Translations under genes and position numbers: made by a program
The notes under the pieces: model-generated
The model's database searches: none
The model's input: the letters and a program-made list of their open reading frames with translations, nothing else
What the model was told of the DNA's origin: nothing
Shown: one piece after another, positions 35,309 to 43,411 of the stretch
How positions within the stretch are numbered: the stretch's first letter is position 1
How the letters are laid out: each line of letters opens with the position of its first letter
NCBI GenBank assembly: GCA_022822495.1
Contig: JAJEBQ010000044.1
Coordinates: 1 to 62,734 of the forward strand
Direction: 5' to 3'
DNA length: 62,734 bases
DNA from: Paracoccaceae bacterium
GTDB taxonomy: Bacteria; Pseudomonadota; Alphaproteobacteria; Rhodobacterales; Rhodobacteraceae

Positions 35309-35686
35309 TTAATTATTTGTAGATTTTATTAGCTCGGCCCATGGGACTAATTTTGCTTGGTAAAATCCAATCAAAATTGTAATTGCGATCGCTGTGAAAG
35401 ATATGATAGGCGCAACCACAATAGCCACTTTAACTTCTGTAGAATTCTGTCTCAATACACAATTAAGAATTACTATTTCTAAAAACATTGTAAAAAGTAT
35501 GACACCCAAAGCAACGATAAATGCATATTTTCTGAGTATAGTCTGTTGTTTAACTGCATTAACAATTTCTGGTTTCAATTCACTCCAGATTGGTTCTTGA
35601 AAAGCAAATTCTGCATTTGATGATTCCAACTCCCTTTCAGCAGTACTTTCAATTGCAGATTTTTCATCTTGAGTTAAATCAATCAC
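35309..35686 (-). CDS. Two-helix membrane protein, probable toxin paired with Panacea
   Basis: A 125-residue protein from GTG 35686. The N-terminal half is soluble and acidic (LTQDEKSAIESTAERELESS); two transmembrane segments follow (YAFIVALGVILFTMFLEIVI and VAIVVAPIISFTAIAITILI). It overlaps the upstream Panacea gene by 8 bases. Panacea-domain antitoxins are known to pair with varied toxins, including small membrane proteins, so a membrane-acting toxin is a reasonable inference. I do not recognise its own family. Confidence 0.6.
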   Translation of the reverse strand: MIDLTQDEKSAIESTAERELESSNAEFAFQEPIWSELKPEIVNAVKQQTILRKYAFIVALGVILFTMFLEIVILNCVLRQNSTEVKVAIVVAPIISFTAIAITILIGFYQAKLVPWAELIKSTNN

Positions 35687-36194
35687 TGTTCCTGTTTTCT
35701 TTGTAAAGTTCGTTGTAATGTTTTTTAATTACCTCATTTGGTATATGCGCATTACGTATTGCCGGTTGCTCTTTTCTTGTTTTATACCAAGGCGAACCAT
35801 TTTGGTGACAAATTTCTGACAACTGCGAACCTGTAAACTTGCCATAGATTTTCCATATCACATCAAGCAAGTTTCGAGTTCTTTTATCGGATTCAGGAAT
35901 TTGGGGTTCATATGAGACCATGTTTCCTTTTTCCAATTGTTCAAAATCAAATTCCCTTGCCAAGTTAACAATTGGCATTCCCCCAAGGTATTTGAACTCA
36001 TTATAAATTGATGGGAATACAGGCCCATATGGCCAAGCTTCAGCTAATTCATCATTAATGAGGTCTGACTTTCCAAATACATAGTTCCAACCATGGGCGA
36101 TATAAACCAACTTCTGAATTTTCAGGGGGGTGATGCCGTGGTTGCCGTATTTAGTTAAAAAATAATTGGCGACGGCTTTTGCCGAGTATCCCAT
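35679..36194 (-). CDS. Panacea (DUF4065)-domain antitoxin
   Basis: A 171-residue DUF4065 protein: YSAKAVANYFLTKYG, the diagnostic ITPLKIQKLVYIAHGWNYVF, EAWPYGPVFPSIYNEFKYLG and the end GSQLSEICHQNGSPWYKTR. Also known from SocA and phage-encoded antitoxins, the domain neutralises a wide range of toxins. I start at ATG 36194; a TTG one codon upstream is possible. It is the first gene of the two-gene module whose second gene encodes a membrane protein. The module lies between two copies of the dotL 3' end. Confidence 0.85.
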   Translation of the reverse strand: MGYSAKAVANYFLTKYGNHGITPLKIQKLVYIAHGWNYVFGKSDLINDELAEAWPYGPVFPSIYNEFKYLGGMPIVNLAREFDFEQLEKGNMVSYEPQIPESDKRTRNLLDVIWKIYGKFTGSQLSEICHQNGSPWYKTRKEQPAIRNAHIPNEVIKKHYNELYKENRNSD

Positions 36195-36353
36195 CAATAA
36201 AAACTCCCTGCATTACTATCACCTCTTACTTAAGGTAATCTGTCGTATTTGTCAATTTACAGTGTTATTGCGTCATTTCCTCAATTTATGGATAACATAA
36301 TCGCTGAATAATTGATTATCTTTGCCAAAACTTCATCAGGAAACAATCTGGTA

Positions 36354-39300
36354 TTACCACTTCGAATGGCTATTATCTGGAACAATTAAACTTGCCTGTA
36401 TCATGCCGGCAAAATAATTGTCAAAGATGCCCTTGTTGGAATCCCTAATGGTCATTCCCTGATTGATTGACATTTCGGCTAAGGCAATGCCCGCAACCAA
36501 CTCGTCCTTGGGTGAAAACACAAGTTCCTTCTGCCTTTCAGCAAGCAGTTCATCATCCAGTAACGTTTTGGTAATGATCTCTAGCGACTCCATGAAGGCT
36601 TCATCCCGCGACTGATCAAGCCCTGGTGCCTTGTCAGTTGGACCCCGAACCAGCAGGAATTTGTTGGCACTAATGGTGGGAACCCAATATTGGCCTGTGT
36701 AAAAGGTTTTTGCCTTTACGAGGTTCGATCCCATCAGGAAGTAAAACTCTCCTTCCCTCAGTTTCTGCAAATCAGTTATCTTTACCCTATCTTCCAGGAC
36801 AAAACTGGCTTCCGGTCGGTCAACCCACCTGGTTCCCAAGGCTCCTGGTTTCAACTTTCTGCCTGCAACCACTGGTACCCGGTGAGTAGAAAACTTACGA
36901 TTTAGAAAATTCCATGTCTTTTGGGCATCCTCCATCGCTCCGGCAATTGTAAGCCGGGCATTGGCTGAAGCCGACTCGGCAATTTGAGGTGATACCGCTT
37001 GCATGGCAGCCATATCCTGACCGGAAATAACAATCATGAACCCTAAGGAACGTGCCTGGGCCATCATGATATCTATGCCCTTGACCATGTAATAACCTGC
37101 TTCATCCAAAATCACCATGAATGGTGTTGGCGCTCGTGTTGGTTTGGCATCAACAAGGCCCGCCTTACTTCCCATAATGTGTGAACCCGAAACCTTACTC
37201 ATCATCATTTTGAGAACCGCCACGATGATCCGGCCACAATTCTGCATTTCCTCGGGTGCTTTCTGCAGAGCAGGAAGAAGTACGACAAGGATACGTCGAT
37301 TGAGTACAACATCTTCGATATCAACTTCGCCAAAAGGTGTTCGGAAAATATGCCCATAATCATCGGCAAGGGACCCAAGCGGCTTGGTAAGTTGCATGGA
37401 TAAAAACCCATGCTGTTCAACCGTCTTGCCTTCCTGGGACAAGCCATTGATGGCTTTGTAGAGACTAAATCCTGGCAGTGAGTCAAAAAATCCTTTGAGG
37501 GCCAACCTTGATGTCTCCGAAAACTCCCCTTGAATGGACCTAAGATATAATTCAATCATGCCTCCTCTGGATCTGATATCAGCCCAGGCTTCATCCGGGA
37601 TATCAGCCACTCGGTTAATTTTCTGACCATTTAGAAAGGACTTGTTCACACCTTCACCCAAAGGAAGATAATCCCTGATTGACTGGACATTCAAAAGCAC
37701 ATCACCGGCATCTCTCATCTCGCACAGGGCCTTGACTGCTGACGTTACCAGAGACATGGCTCGATGTTTCCACATATCCGCTCCACCCCTTTCGTTACTC
37801 ATCAGGGATACGACAAGATTCATCAGTTGGTCTGGAGTTCCGTGTGAAAATGGATTCAAGGTATTTGATTGGACAAGGGGACCACCCGCAGGGTTATCGA
37901 GATCTCCTCCCAGATCCGTAAAATTGAGAATGCGATAATCATCCTCACGACCAAACTTGGAGACCAGAGACCAGGTTCTACCATGGAACTCAGTGGTTCC
38001 CTTACCGTCAACGAACAGAAACCCTGAATTCCACATGATTGCTTGCGAAACCATCCCCAGGAGTAGCTCTGTGTTATGCGTGATCAGATAAGATTCCATG
38101 ACAAACAATCCCGTTTCTGATGCTATCTTGATACAGGTCATGTCCTTTTCCATTACCTGGAAGGTCTTGATAAAATTATCACCTTCATTTGGTGTCAATT
38201 TACCCAGGGTGACCTCTTTATGGATTTGTTTGTACTTCTTCTTTAACTCATCGTGTGAGTAGTAGCCTTCAACCTCAACAATTTCCAACTCGAGTTTTTC
38301 AAACTTGTCCAAGAGAATAAACTCTCCTTGAGTAGATTTTTCCAGACCTGGGATTTTGACTTTGAGAAATATCTTGTCGTCAACGAAATACATTAGAGCC
38401 AATCCACCCACTGACCAGATCATGTGCCTCATTTCCAACCCTTCTTTACGGGTTGAAACTGGTAGAACAAAGCAGCCGTTAACAACCTTGATTGCATGAG
38501 TTTTGCCTCTTTGAACAAAACACTCCCGTAGCCACTCTTTTCTTTCAGCCATGGAACCACACTGGTCAAGGTACTTGGCTTGCTTACCCTTTCTTATTAT
38601 TCCCAAGTTCACACCTAGACCAAGGTCGAGATCCTTATTACTTCGGCAACCCGGCAAATCATCAACAAGAGGTATGACATACCGAACCAATGGATTGGTG
38701 CCACCAGTCACTCTGCTGTTTTCCATCTGAATCCCCAAATCACCTGCACTAATGGTTTCCCACTTTGGTATATCATCCAAGGATACACATTCATTCCGAG
38801 CGTAACGTTTGATCCACCAAAGATGATCTCTTGAGCACTCAGCAAACCTGCCATCCTCGAAATGTATTCTCACCACTGGTAACCTACCTTGCGGGTAAAC
38901 GCCCAATACATCGCTTAACTGCCCCGATGGTGTTCTGACTTTGTTTCCTGGCTGCAAATCTCCGATGGGCATCCAGCCAAATTCCCCTAAAACAAGTGTA
39001 TCACTGGTCAGGGACTTGCCAGAGCCGGTGGTTCCAAGTACCATGGCATGTCTTCTGGCATCGTCATTGGAAATCCACAGCTCTTCGTTACTTTCATAAT
39101 CATTGCCCAGAAACAGCAACCCTTCCCCTTTACGAAACTTGTCTGTACTCCCGGGGACAGGATTGGAATAATCCTGTTTCTTCCATCTTGCTGGCAACCT
39201 GTAGGGAAGCCTTGCTTTTCGAGTTAGAAACCAAACAGAATAGAGAATGTCAAGAGGAATTAGGACAGCCCAAATGACTGGGATAAAGAGAAAGGAAAAA

Positions 39301-39542
39301 TAACCAAGCAAAATAAAGGATATATAAATATCAGGTCGACCCAAAGTTTGTTTGATCAGATTGTCCTTTCCTGCATCTATAGGGTGATGCAAATTCTCTT
39401 CTGCGTTTATTATCTTTCTTCTCCCTTTGACAAGAAGGGGCGCATGAACTCTCGAGAGGTTGCAGGAAATTGTGTGATTAATGTCTTGTGAAGTTGCCGT
39501 ACCCGTTATCTGTGAGGGTAGCAAGTATAGCCGCAAGAGCAA
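36354..39542 (-). CDS. dotL: DotL/IcmO-like type IV coupling ATPase containing an intein
   Basis: A 1062-residue precursor. The N-terminus has membrane segments (YISFILLGYFSFLFIPVI, WAVLIPLDILYSVWFL), then the P-loop MVLGTTGSGK at residue 176. A 314-residue intein (177-490) follows and the ATPase resumes with TELLLGMVSQAIMW; Walker B is PFMVILDEAGYYMV (about 807-820) and later SLGFMIVISGQDMAAMQ. Without the intein it is 748 residues, near Legionella DotL (about 783). DotL (TrbC in R64) receives substrates and feeds the type IVB channel. The start is uncertain: ATG 39542 overlaps the upstream gene by 65 bases, and homology probably begins near INAEENLHHPIDAGKD. The last codons lie in a 68-bp repeat. 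Confidence 0.9.
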   Translation of the reverse strand: MLLRLYLLPSQITGTATSQDINHTISCNLSRVHAPLLVKGRRKIINAEENLHHPIDAGKDNLIKQTLGRPDIYISFILLGYFSFLFIPVIWAVLIPLDILYSVWFLTRKARLPYRLPARWKKQDYSNPVPGSTDKFRKGEGLLFLGNDYESNEELWISNDDARRHAMVLGTTGSGKSLTSDTLVLGEFGWMPIGDLQPGNKVRTPSGQLSDVLGVYPQGRLPVVRIHFEDGRFAECSRDHLWWIKRYARNECVSLDDIPKWETISAGDLGIQMENSRVTGGTNPLVRYVIPLVDDLPGCRSNKDLDLGLGVNLGIIRKGKQAKYLDQCGSMAERKEWLRECFVQRGKTHAIKVVNGCFVLPVSTRKEGLEMRHMIWSVGGLALMYFVDDKIFLKVKIPGLEKSTQGEFILLDKFEKLELEIVEVEGYYSHDELKKKYKQIHKEVTLGKLTPNEGDNFIKTFQVMEKDMTCIKIASETGLFVMESYLITHNTELLLGMVSQAIMWNSGFLFVDGKGTTEFHGRTWSLVSKFGREDDYRILNFTDLGGDLDNPAGGPLVQSNTLNPFSHGTPDQLMNLVVSLMSNERGGADMWKHRAMSLVTSAVKALCEMRDAGDVLLNVQSIRDYLPLGEGVNKSFLNGQKINRVADIPDEAWADIRSRGGMIELYLRSIQGEFSETSRLALKGFFDSLPGFSLYKAINGLSQEGKTVEQHGFLSMQLTKPLGSLADDYGHIFRTPFGEVDIEDVVLNRRILVVLLPALQKAPEEMQNCGRIIVAVLKMMMSKVSGSHIMGSKAGLVDAKPTRAPTPFMVILDEAGYYMVKGIDIMMAQARSLGFMIVISGQDMAAMQAVSPQIAESASANARLTIAGAMEDAQKTWNFLNRKFSTHRVPVVAGRKLKPGALGTRWVDRPEASFVLEDRVKITDLQKLREGEFYFLMGSNLVKAKTFYTGQYWVPTISANKFLLVRGPTDKAPGLDQSRDEAFMESLEIITKTLLDDELLAERQKELVFSPKDELVAGIALAEMSINQGMTIRDSNKGIFDNYFAGMIQASLIVPDNSHSKW
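36356..36423 (-). repeat. 68-bp direct repeat copy B (end of dotL)
   Basis: The last 22 sense codons of dotL plus one base of the stop codon; partner of 35231-35298. The 1057 bases between the copies hold the Panacea pair. Confidence 0.92.
38073..39014 (-). other. Intein in the Walker A motif of DotL
   Basis: 314 residues inserted between GTTGSGK and TELLLG. Splicing block A is SLTSDTLVLGEFGWMPIGDL, with Ser rather than Cys as first residue. Block B is ECSRDHLWWI, block F is MTCIKIASETGLFV and block G is YLITHN followed by extein Thr, so both splice junctions look competent. Excision would restore GTTGSGKT. The middle (AKYLDQCGSMAERKEWLREC, FVLPVSTRKEGLEMRHMIW) has the layout of a LAGLIDADG homing endonuclease, but the motif reads WLRECFVQRG, without the acidic catalytic residue. 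It is probably an intein that still splices but no longer homes. Confidence 0.92.
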
Positions 39543-40575
39543 TTGAGGTCCTGGTTTCCTGAACCAGTCTTAAATAGTTCAACCGAGAATTGAGGCTGTT
39601 TAAATCAATCAAGTCCTGGAGAAGAGCTTTTTCATTTTTTTCATGACGAACCTGAAGTGTTTCCACGGTTGGCAAAAAATAGACCGAAGTTCGAATGTCC
39701 AACGCTTGTAACTCGCTTATCTGATCTGGAATTTCTGCCGCATAGTGCGATTGTTCCGCCAAGGCTCCGTATCCTTCTGATGATTCACTTGGCAAGGACA
39801 GGCCGATGGCATACTCTATGAGTGAGGAGGCAGCCTGTTTTCTGGCAGCAATTGCATCTCTCAGGACCGCTTCTGACAATCCCCCCGGTGTTTGCAGTTT
39901 TTTCGGAGTAAGAGGGATGGGTGGAAGGGGATCAACTGTATTGGCAACCAATCTTGCTATAGCCTCCATAACCTTTGGTTCGTCTGCTGGTAGGGTCTCT
40001 TGATCGGCTATCAACCCCCAATCTGTGGTAGGGTTTTCAACTTCTCCAATAGTTCCAATCGTGTCTTTTTCCTCTTTCAGCCAGGCCGCAAGATGAACAC
40101 CGTTTTTCTTGACTATTTCGGGCTTGCCCATTGACCAGTTTTCTACTGTCTTGGTTATCACTTGTGGAGATACATTCACCACCTTTTCCTGTTCTCTGGA
40201 AATAGAAAGATCAACCAAATGGCAATAATCCTCATTGGGATCGTACTTGCCACTTTCTGCTGCCGCTCGAAACTCTTCTCTTAATCGCATGGCATTATTT
40301 TGCTGTTCGCCATCCATCAATCTTTTTTGAGCTTCAACCTGCCTGTCCAAATATGAGCTTTGCTGGCGTGAATGCGCTTGCAGTGCTTCGATAATATGCC
40401 TGGCAGCCTCAGTAGCTTCCTTGCTTACGTGATATCTTGTACTCTTATGGTAGGATCCGATTGTCGAACACTGACATCCCGGTCCAAAAAGTGCCCAACT
40501 TGGGGAACCAGCAACCATCAGAATGATTGCTGGCAATGAAAATTTCATTACGCCTGCACTTATTGTTGATCTCAT
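39478..40575 (-). CDS. Exported coiled-coil protein of the transfer operon
   Basis: A 365-residue protein from ATG 40575, chosen because it overlaps the upstream stop (ATGA) and gives a signal peptide (VMKFSLPAIILMVAGSPSWA, then LFGPGCQC). The mature protein is helical and charged (EATEAARHIIEALQAHSRQQ, RQVEAQKRLMDGEQQNNAMR) and late helices contain ALLQDLIDLNSLNSRLNYLR. The final 65 bases overlap the annotated dotL start. I infer a periplasmic conjugation protein; the position and the helical, cysteine-containing make-up recall accessory proteins such as IncI TraW, but I cannot show homology. Confidence 0.65.
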   Translation of the reverse strand: MRSTISAGVMKFSLPAIILMVAGSPSWALFGPGCQCSTIGSYHKSTRYHVSKEATEAARHIIEALQAHSRQQSSYLDRQVEAQKRLMDGEQQNNAMRLREEFRAAAESGKYDPNEDYCHLVDLSISREQEKVVNVSPQVITKTVENWSMGKPEIVKKNGVHLAAWLKEEKDTIGTIGEVENPTTDWGLIADQETLPADEPKVMEAIARLVANTVDPLPPIPLTPKKLQTPGGLSEAVLRDAIAARKQAASSLIEYAIGLSLPSESSEGYGALAEQSHYAAEIPDQISELQALDIRTSVYFLPTVETLQVRHEKNEKALLQDLIDLNSLNSRLNYLRLVQETRTSIALAAILATLTDNGYGNFTRH

Positions 40576-41246
40576 TGCTCCGACTCCTTGCCATATAATG
40601 TATCCCATATCCCTTCAATGGATTGATCTGCATCGGGTGGTGATTCTTGTTGAATGAGCAACGTAGATGAAGATTTTTGAGGGGAAGATGGGTCCTGTTG
40701 GTTTCTACTCCCGTAGTGACCCTCACCGTCTGTAGAAGACGCAAACAAACCATCTCTTGATCTACTCTCCCTGGACTCCTGTAAAGCAGTTCTCTGAGAA
40801 TTTGTCGATGAGAAATAGCTTGGCAGCTTAAATTTCTTAAAGCCAACCGTGTTAATTCCCAGTGACCTGGTTGCTTTACGCCATTCCCTTTCAGCCTGGG
40901 CACAATATCGATTGAGAACATTCCCGTTGGGACTAATTAGGTTTTGTAGCGTCACGTTGAACATACTTCCCAGGTTACCTGTAGAAGCGAAAGTTCCCAA
41001 AGGAAGTTGCATTAAGCCAGCCAAACAGCTCAAATCACCAAGTGGTTTGGGCGCATCAATTGAGGCTTCTGCTCTGCCAACCGAATTTTCAACTTGTTTT
41101 CTGGTACTTTCGGCTAGCAGGCTCCTGGCTTCATAGCTGCACTTGTCACTGGTCATGTCATAAGCCCAATCACCAAGAACCTGATTACCCATAACAAGAC
41201 ATAACGGTAATACGACCACCCTTATAAGTTTCATAATCACATCCAT
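40572..41246 (-). CDS. Exported protein, first gene of the dotL operon
   Basis: A 224-residue protein with a signal peptide (MKLIRVVVLPLCLVMGNQVL then GDW; ATG 41234 is an alternative start). The mature part has four cysteines (MTSDKCSYEARSLLAES, LGDLSCLAGL, NRYCAQAERE) and a serine/glutamine-rich, probably disordered tail (SSPQKSSSTLLIQQESPP). It overlaps the next gene by 4 bases and heads the minus-strand unit that ends with dotL. No family recognised. I infer a periplasmic component of the transfer apparatus. Confidence 0.6.
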   Translation of the reverse strand: MDVIMKLIRVVVLPLCLVMGNQVLGDWAYDMTSDKCSYEARSLLAESTRKQVENSVGRAEASIDAPKPLGDLSCLAGLMQLPLGTFASTGNLGSMFNVTLQNLISPNGNVLNRYCAQAEREWRKATRSLGINTVGFKKFKLPSYFSSTNSQRTALQESRESRSRDGLFASSTDGEGHYGSRNQQDPSSPQKSSSTLLIQQESPPDADQSIEGIWDTLYGKESEQ

Positions 41247-41937
41247 TGAAATCTTTATTTGATTTCAACAATGACTCTTTTGGTGAAACCTGGAAGAAAA
41301 ACTGTATCTTCACGGTGTCAGTTTAAATTTGATTGTGGATAACTGTATCATGTTTCAAAGTTACTTATTTGGACAACACAATTATCCACGATTGAATCGC
41401 CAATCTTGGGCAATTCAGTTTATCAGGGCTATGAAATAGTCCCGCCTTTCCAATATCTACCGTTCAGATTACCAGTCACTCGAAAGGCAAACAGTTACCT
41501 GGCAGGAAAATAAATGAACTTGCCATGAATTCAGGGATGGCAGTGCCATCATTGTTGTCCTTGGTGTGTGGTATTGGAAACTTGGCACAGCGGGTCAAAT
41601 GGCAGGCCGAGCATGATGACGGGATCAGTTTTACCAGTCGGGGTAGATACAACGGTAATGATGCCCCTTGAACCTTTTGTGACAAGGCACCATGTCATTC
41701 TGATGACAACCCCGCCAGCACCATCATCGGATTGGTCGCACGCCTTTTGCTGGAAAATAACAGAGGAGAATGGGGTGGTGGCCAAGGAAATAGGTGGCAT
41801 GCCGATAAAAGTACTCACCACGGGCAACATACAAAGGAAAGTCTACAAAGCATGCTTGTGAACAGCAAGAAATCTTACCACGCATCCTCGGAAGAGTAAT
41901 CCCATACCATTGATGATAAATACAGGAGATCAGGACT
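41247..41937. other. Long spacer between divergent units
   Basis: About 690 bases. The first part should hold the promoter of the dotL operon and has two DnaA-box-like sites. In the middle (about 41530-41900) a plus-strand frame is open apart from one TGA (GIGNLAQRVKWQAEHDDGIS, then LVARLLLENNRGEWGGGQGN), and a minus-strand frame is open too (41549-41830). One of these may be a relic gene, but I cannot decide which. A ribosome binding site (AGGAG, 41924-41928) precedes the gene at 41938. Confidence 0.35.
41334..41390. promoter_or_regulatory. Two inverted DnaA-box-like 9-mers
   Basis: TGTGGATAA at 41334-41342 (reverse complement of the consensus TTATCCACA) and TTATCCACG at 41382-41390, facing each other 39 bases apart in AT-rich DNA upstream of the dotL operon. 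Two sites are too few to call an origin; they may be regulatory or chance. Confidence 0.3.
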
Positions 41938-42768
41938 ATGCCAAGTCAACTAACTTATACTGAAATCATAGATCGCCTCAGGACCAAATCCAACACCAGT
42001 TCCAAGCCATTTACGCACAAGATTTGTCACCACATTCCCGGCGAGGAGATGACTTCTGGTAATCCCGATTTATATCAGGAAGGTGGGTTGAAAATGAAGC
42101 TCAAGCAATTTCTGGATGAGACTTATAAAGATCAGGCCTCACCGGGGCTCTATATCACTGGTGTGCAGTTATGGCCACAAATCCTTAAGGAGCACCCTGA
42201 AATCCAATACTATGCCAGTATCGGATCTGAAATTGACGATAAGGAGCAGGCCGAACTGAATGAAAAGCAAACCTTCGCACCTGGGACGGCCGAGGGGTTC
42301 TCTATTAAGGATTGGGATCAACGGGCGGCCTATGGATCAAACGTCCCTTCCGAGGAGAATGTTCAACCGATTGTTGATTATCTCAAGAAATGGTATGAGA
42401 AGGGAACGCCTTCCATACTGGTGCGATGCGCCCAAGGTCAATACCGATCGGCAGTTATAGCGCTTGCGGCCCACAGCATGATTTCTGGTAATCCTGCCAT
42501 TTCGGCAACTCTTCTGGTGTTGGCTGGACGAGGAAAGATTGACAGTAACTGGGAGATTGCCCGCATTGCCGACCCCATGTTAGGCTTTGATGGCAATCTC
42601 TATTCTGCGGCCCTTAATATTCAACGTGCCAAGGATAAAAGAGATGGTTTAATCCGTTCCGAAGCCTCTCTGGAGGTCATTCTTGATGACTTGCTGGCTT
42701 TATTCCTTGAACCCTGGGACTTTGACCAAGCCTGCTCCTATGATAAGAAAAAATCTGAAGTGTTTTAG
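41938..42768 (+). CDS. Predicted dual-specificity/tyrosine phosphatase-like protein
   Basis: A 276-residue protein with a cysteine phosphatase P-loop VRCAQGQYRSAVIAL (C-x5-R; Cys164, Arg170), preceded by a helix (IVDYLKKWYEKGTPSIL) and followed by a typical long helix. A candidate general-acid aspartate could lie in SIKDWDQRAAYG. The N-terminal 100 residues (SQLTYTEIIDRLRTKSN, ICHHIPGEEMTSGNPDLY) are not familiar. No signal peptide, so cytoplasmic. It stands alone between the transfer operon and a resolvase relic. An effector role via the Dot/Icm-like system would be speculation. Confidence 0.6.
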   Translation: MPSQLTYTEIIDRLRTKSNTSSKPFTHKICHHIPGEEMTSGNPDLYQEGGLKMKLKQFLDETYKDQASPGLYITGVQLWPQILKEHPEIQYYASIGSEIDDKEQAELNEKQTFAPGTAEGFSIKDWDQRAAYGSNVPSEENVQPIVDYLKKWYEKGTPSILVRCAQGQYRSAVIALAAHSMISGNPAISATLLVLAGRGKIDSNWEIARIADPMLGFDGNLYSAALNIQRAKDKRDGLIRSEASLEVILDDLLALFLEPWDFDQACSYDKKKSEVF

Positions 42769-42806
42769 AAGATAAGACTGGGTCAAGGTAAGAGAAACTA
42801 TAATTC

Positions 42807-43258
42807 GAAATAGTTTATATGCGGGTTTCAAACCAGGGCCAGACCAACGGTCTGCAAAGAGACGCTCTTATTAAAGGCCGGTGTTGATGAAAATTATATC
42901 TTTGCCGATACCGGTTCAAGCTGTCGACTAAACCTTGTACAACCAGGTCCTTATAAAGATGACACCTTGGTTGTGTCGCGTCTCGGTCGTCTGGGGCGCA
43001 GGTTACAAAATCTCATTACCATCATCCATGATTTGATCAAGCGTGACATTCAACTTGTAATACTGGAGGAGATGGGGGACGTAAATTTTCACTGACTGCA
43101 ACCCAGGTTATGGGTCTTGTCCAGACCATGAAGTACCCATCTACCAATCATCAAACATTGGCCAAGGAGCTGGGAATTGCCAAAAGACAACCCTTTTTCG
43201 TTATGTCAGCCCAACCGGGGAATTACGCGAAACTGGCCAGAAGGCACTGCAGGGTTAG
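42807..43258 (+). pseudogene. Serine resolvase remnant with internal deletion
   Basis: Rebuilt from three frames: YMRVSNQGQTNGLQRDALIK, a shift near 42881, then AGVDENYIFADTGSS and DDTLVVSRLGRLGRRLQNLI up to LVILEEMG. Next follows RKFSLTATQVMGLVQTMK with a shift near 43185, and finally TLFRYVSPTGELRETGQKAL. Compared with the intact resolvase at 17500-18120 about 45 codons between LEEMG and the helix-turn-helix region are missing (the part equivalent to TTTAEGRLFFGFFAALAEYE onward). Clearly a dead relative of that gene. Confidence 0.85.
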
Positions 43259-43272
43259 ATCTTAAAAAGCGA

Positions 43273-43294
43273 AAGGGGTGACATGTCACCCCTT
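43273..43294. terminator. Perfect 22-bp palindrome, possible terminator
   Basis: AAGGGGTGACA directly followed by its inverse TGTCACCCCTT, 14 bases past the resolvase relic's stop codon. GC-rich arms suit a terminator hairpin, though there is no loop of unpaired bases in the perfect form and no T-run; a protein-binding site is an alternative. Confidence 0.4.
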
Positions 43295-43411
43295 CGTATC
43301 TGACTCCCGCCACGGCAGGCAACGGACACAGAATCAAATCCGCACCGCAACTAACAAGGATATATACCAACTGACTTAGATTTTCAACTATAAAATGTGA
43401 TGTCAGGGTTT

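Noticed and set aside
36354..39542. The 314-residue insert in DotL considered as an ordinary extra ATPase domain
   Set aside because: It splits the Walker A motif between Lys and Thr and carries all intein splice blocks, ending in His-Asn before Thr.
41549..41830. Possible similarity between the minus frame here and the one at 4140-4589 (both with a KG...ITV segment)
   Set aside because: The shared part is short and both frames are doubtful; I could not support a common origin by eye.
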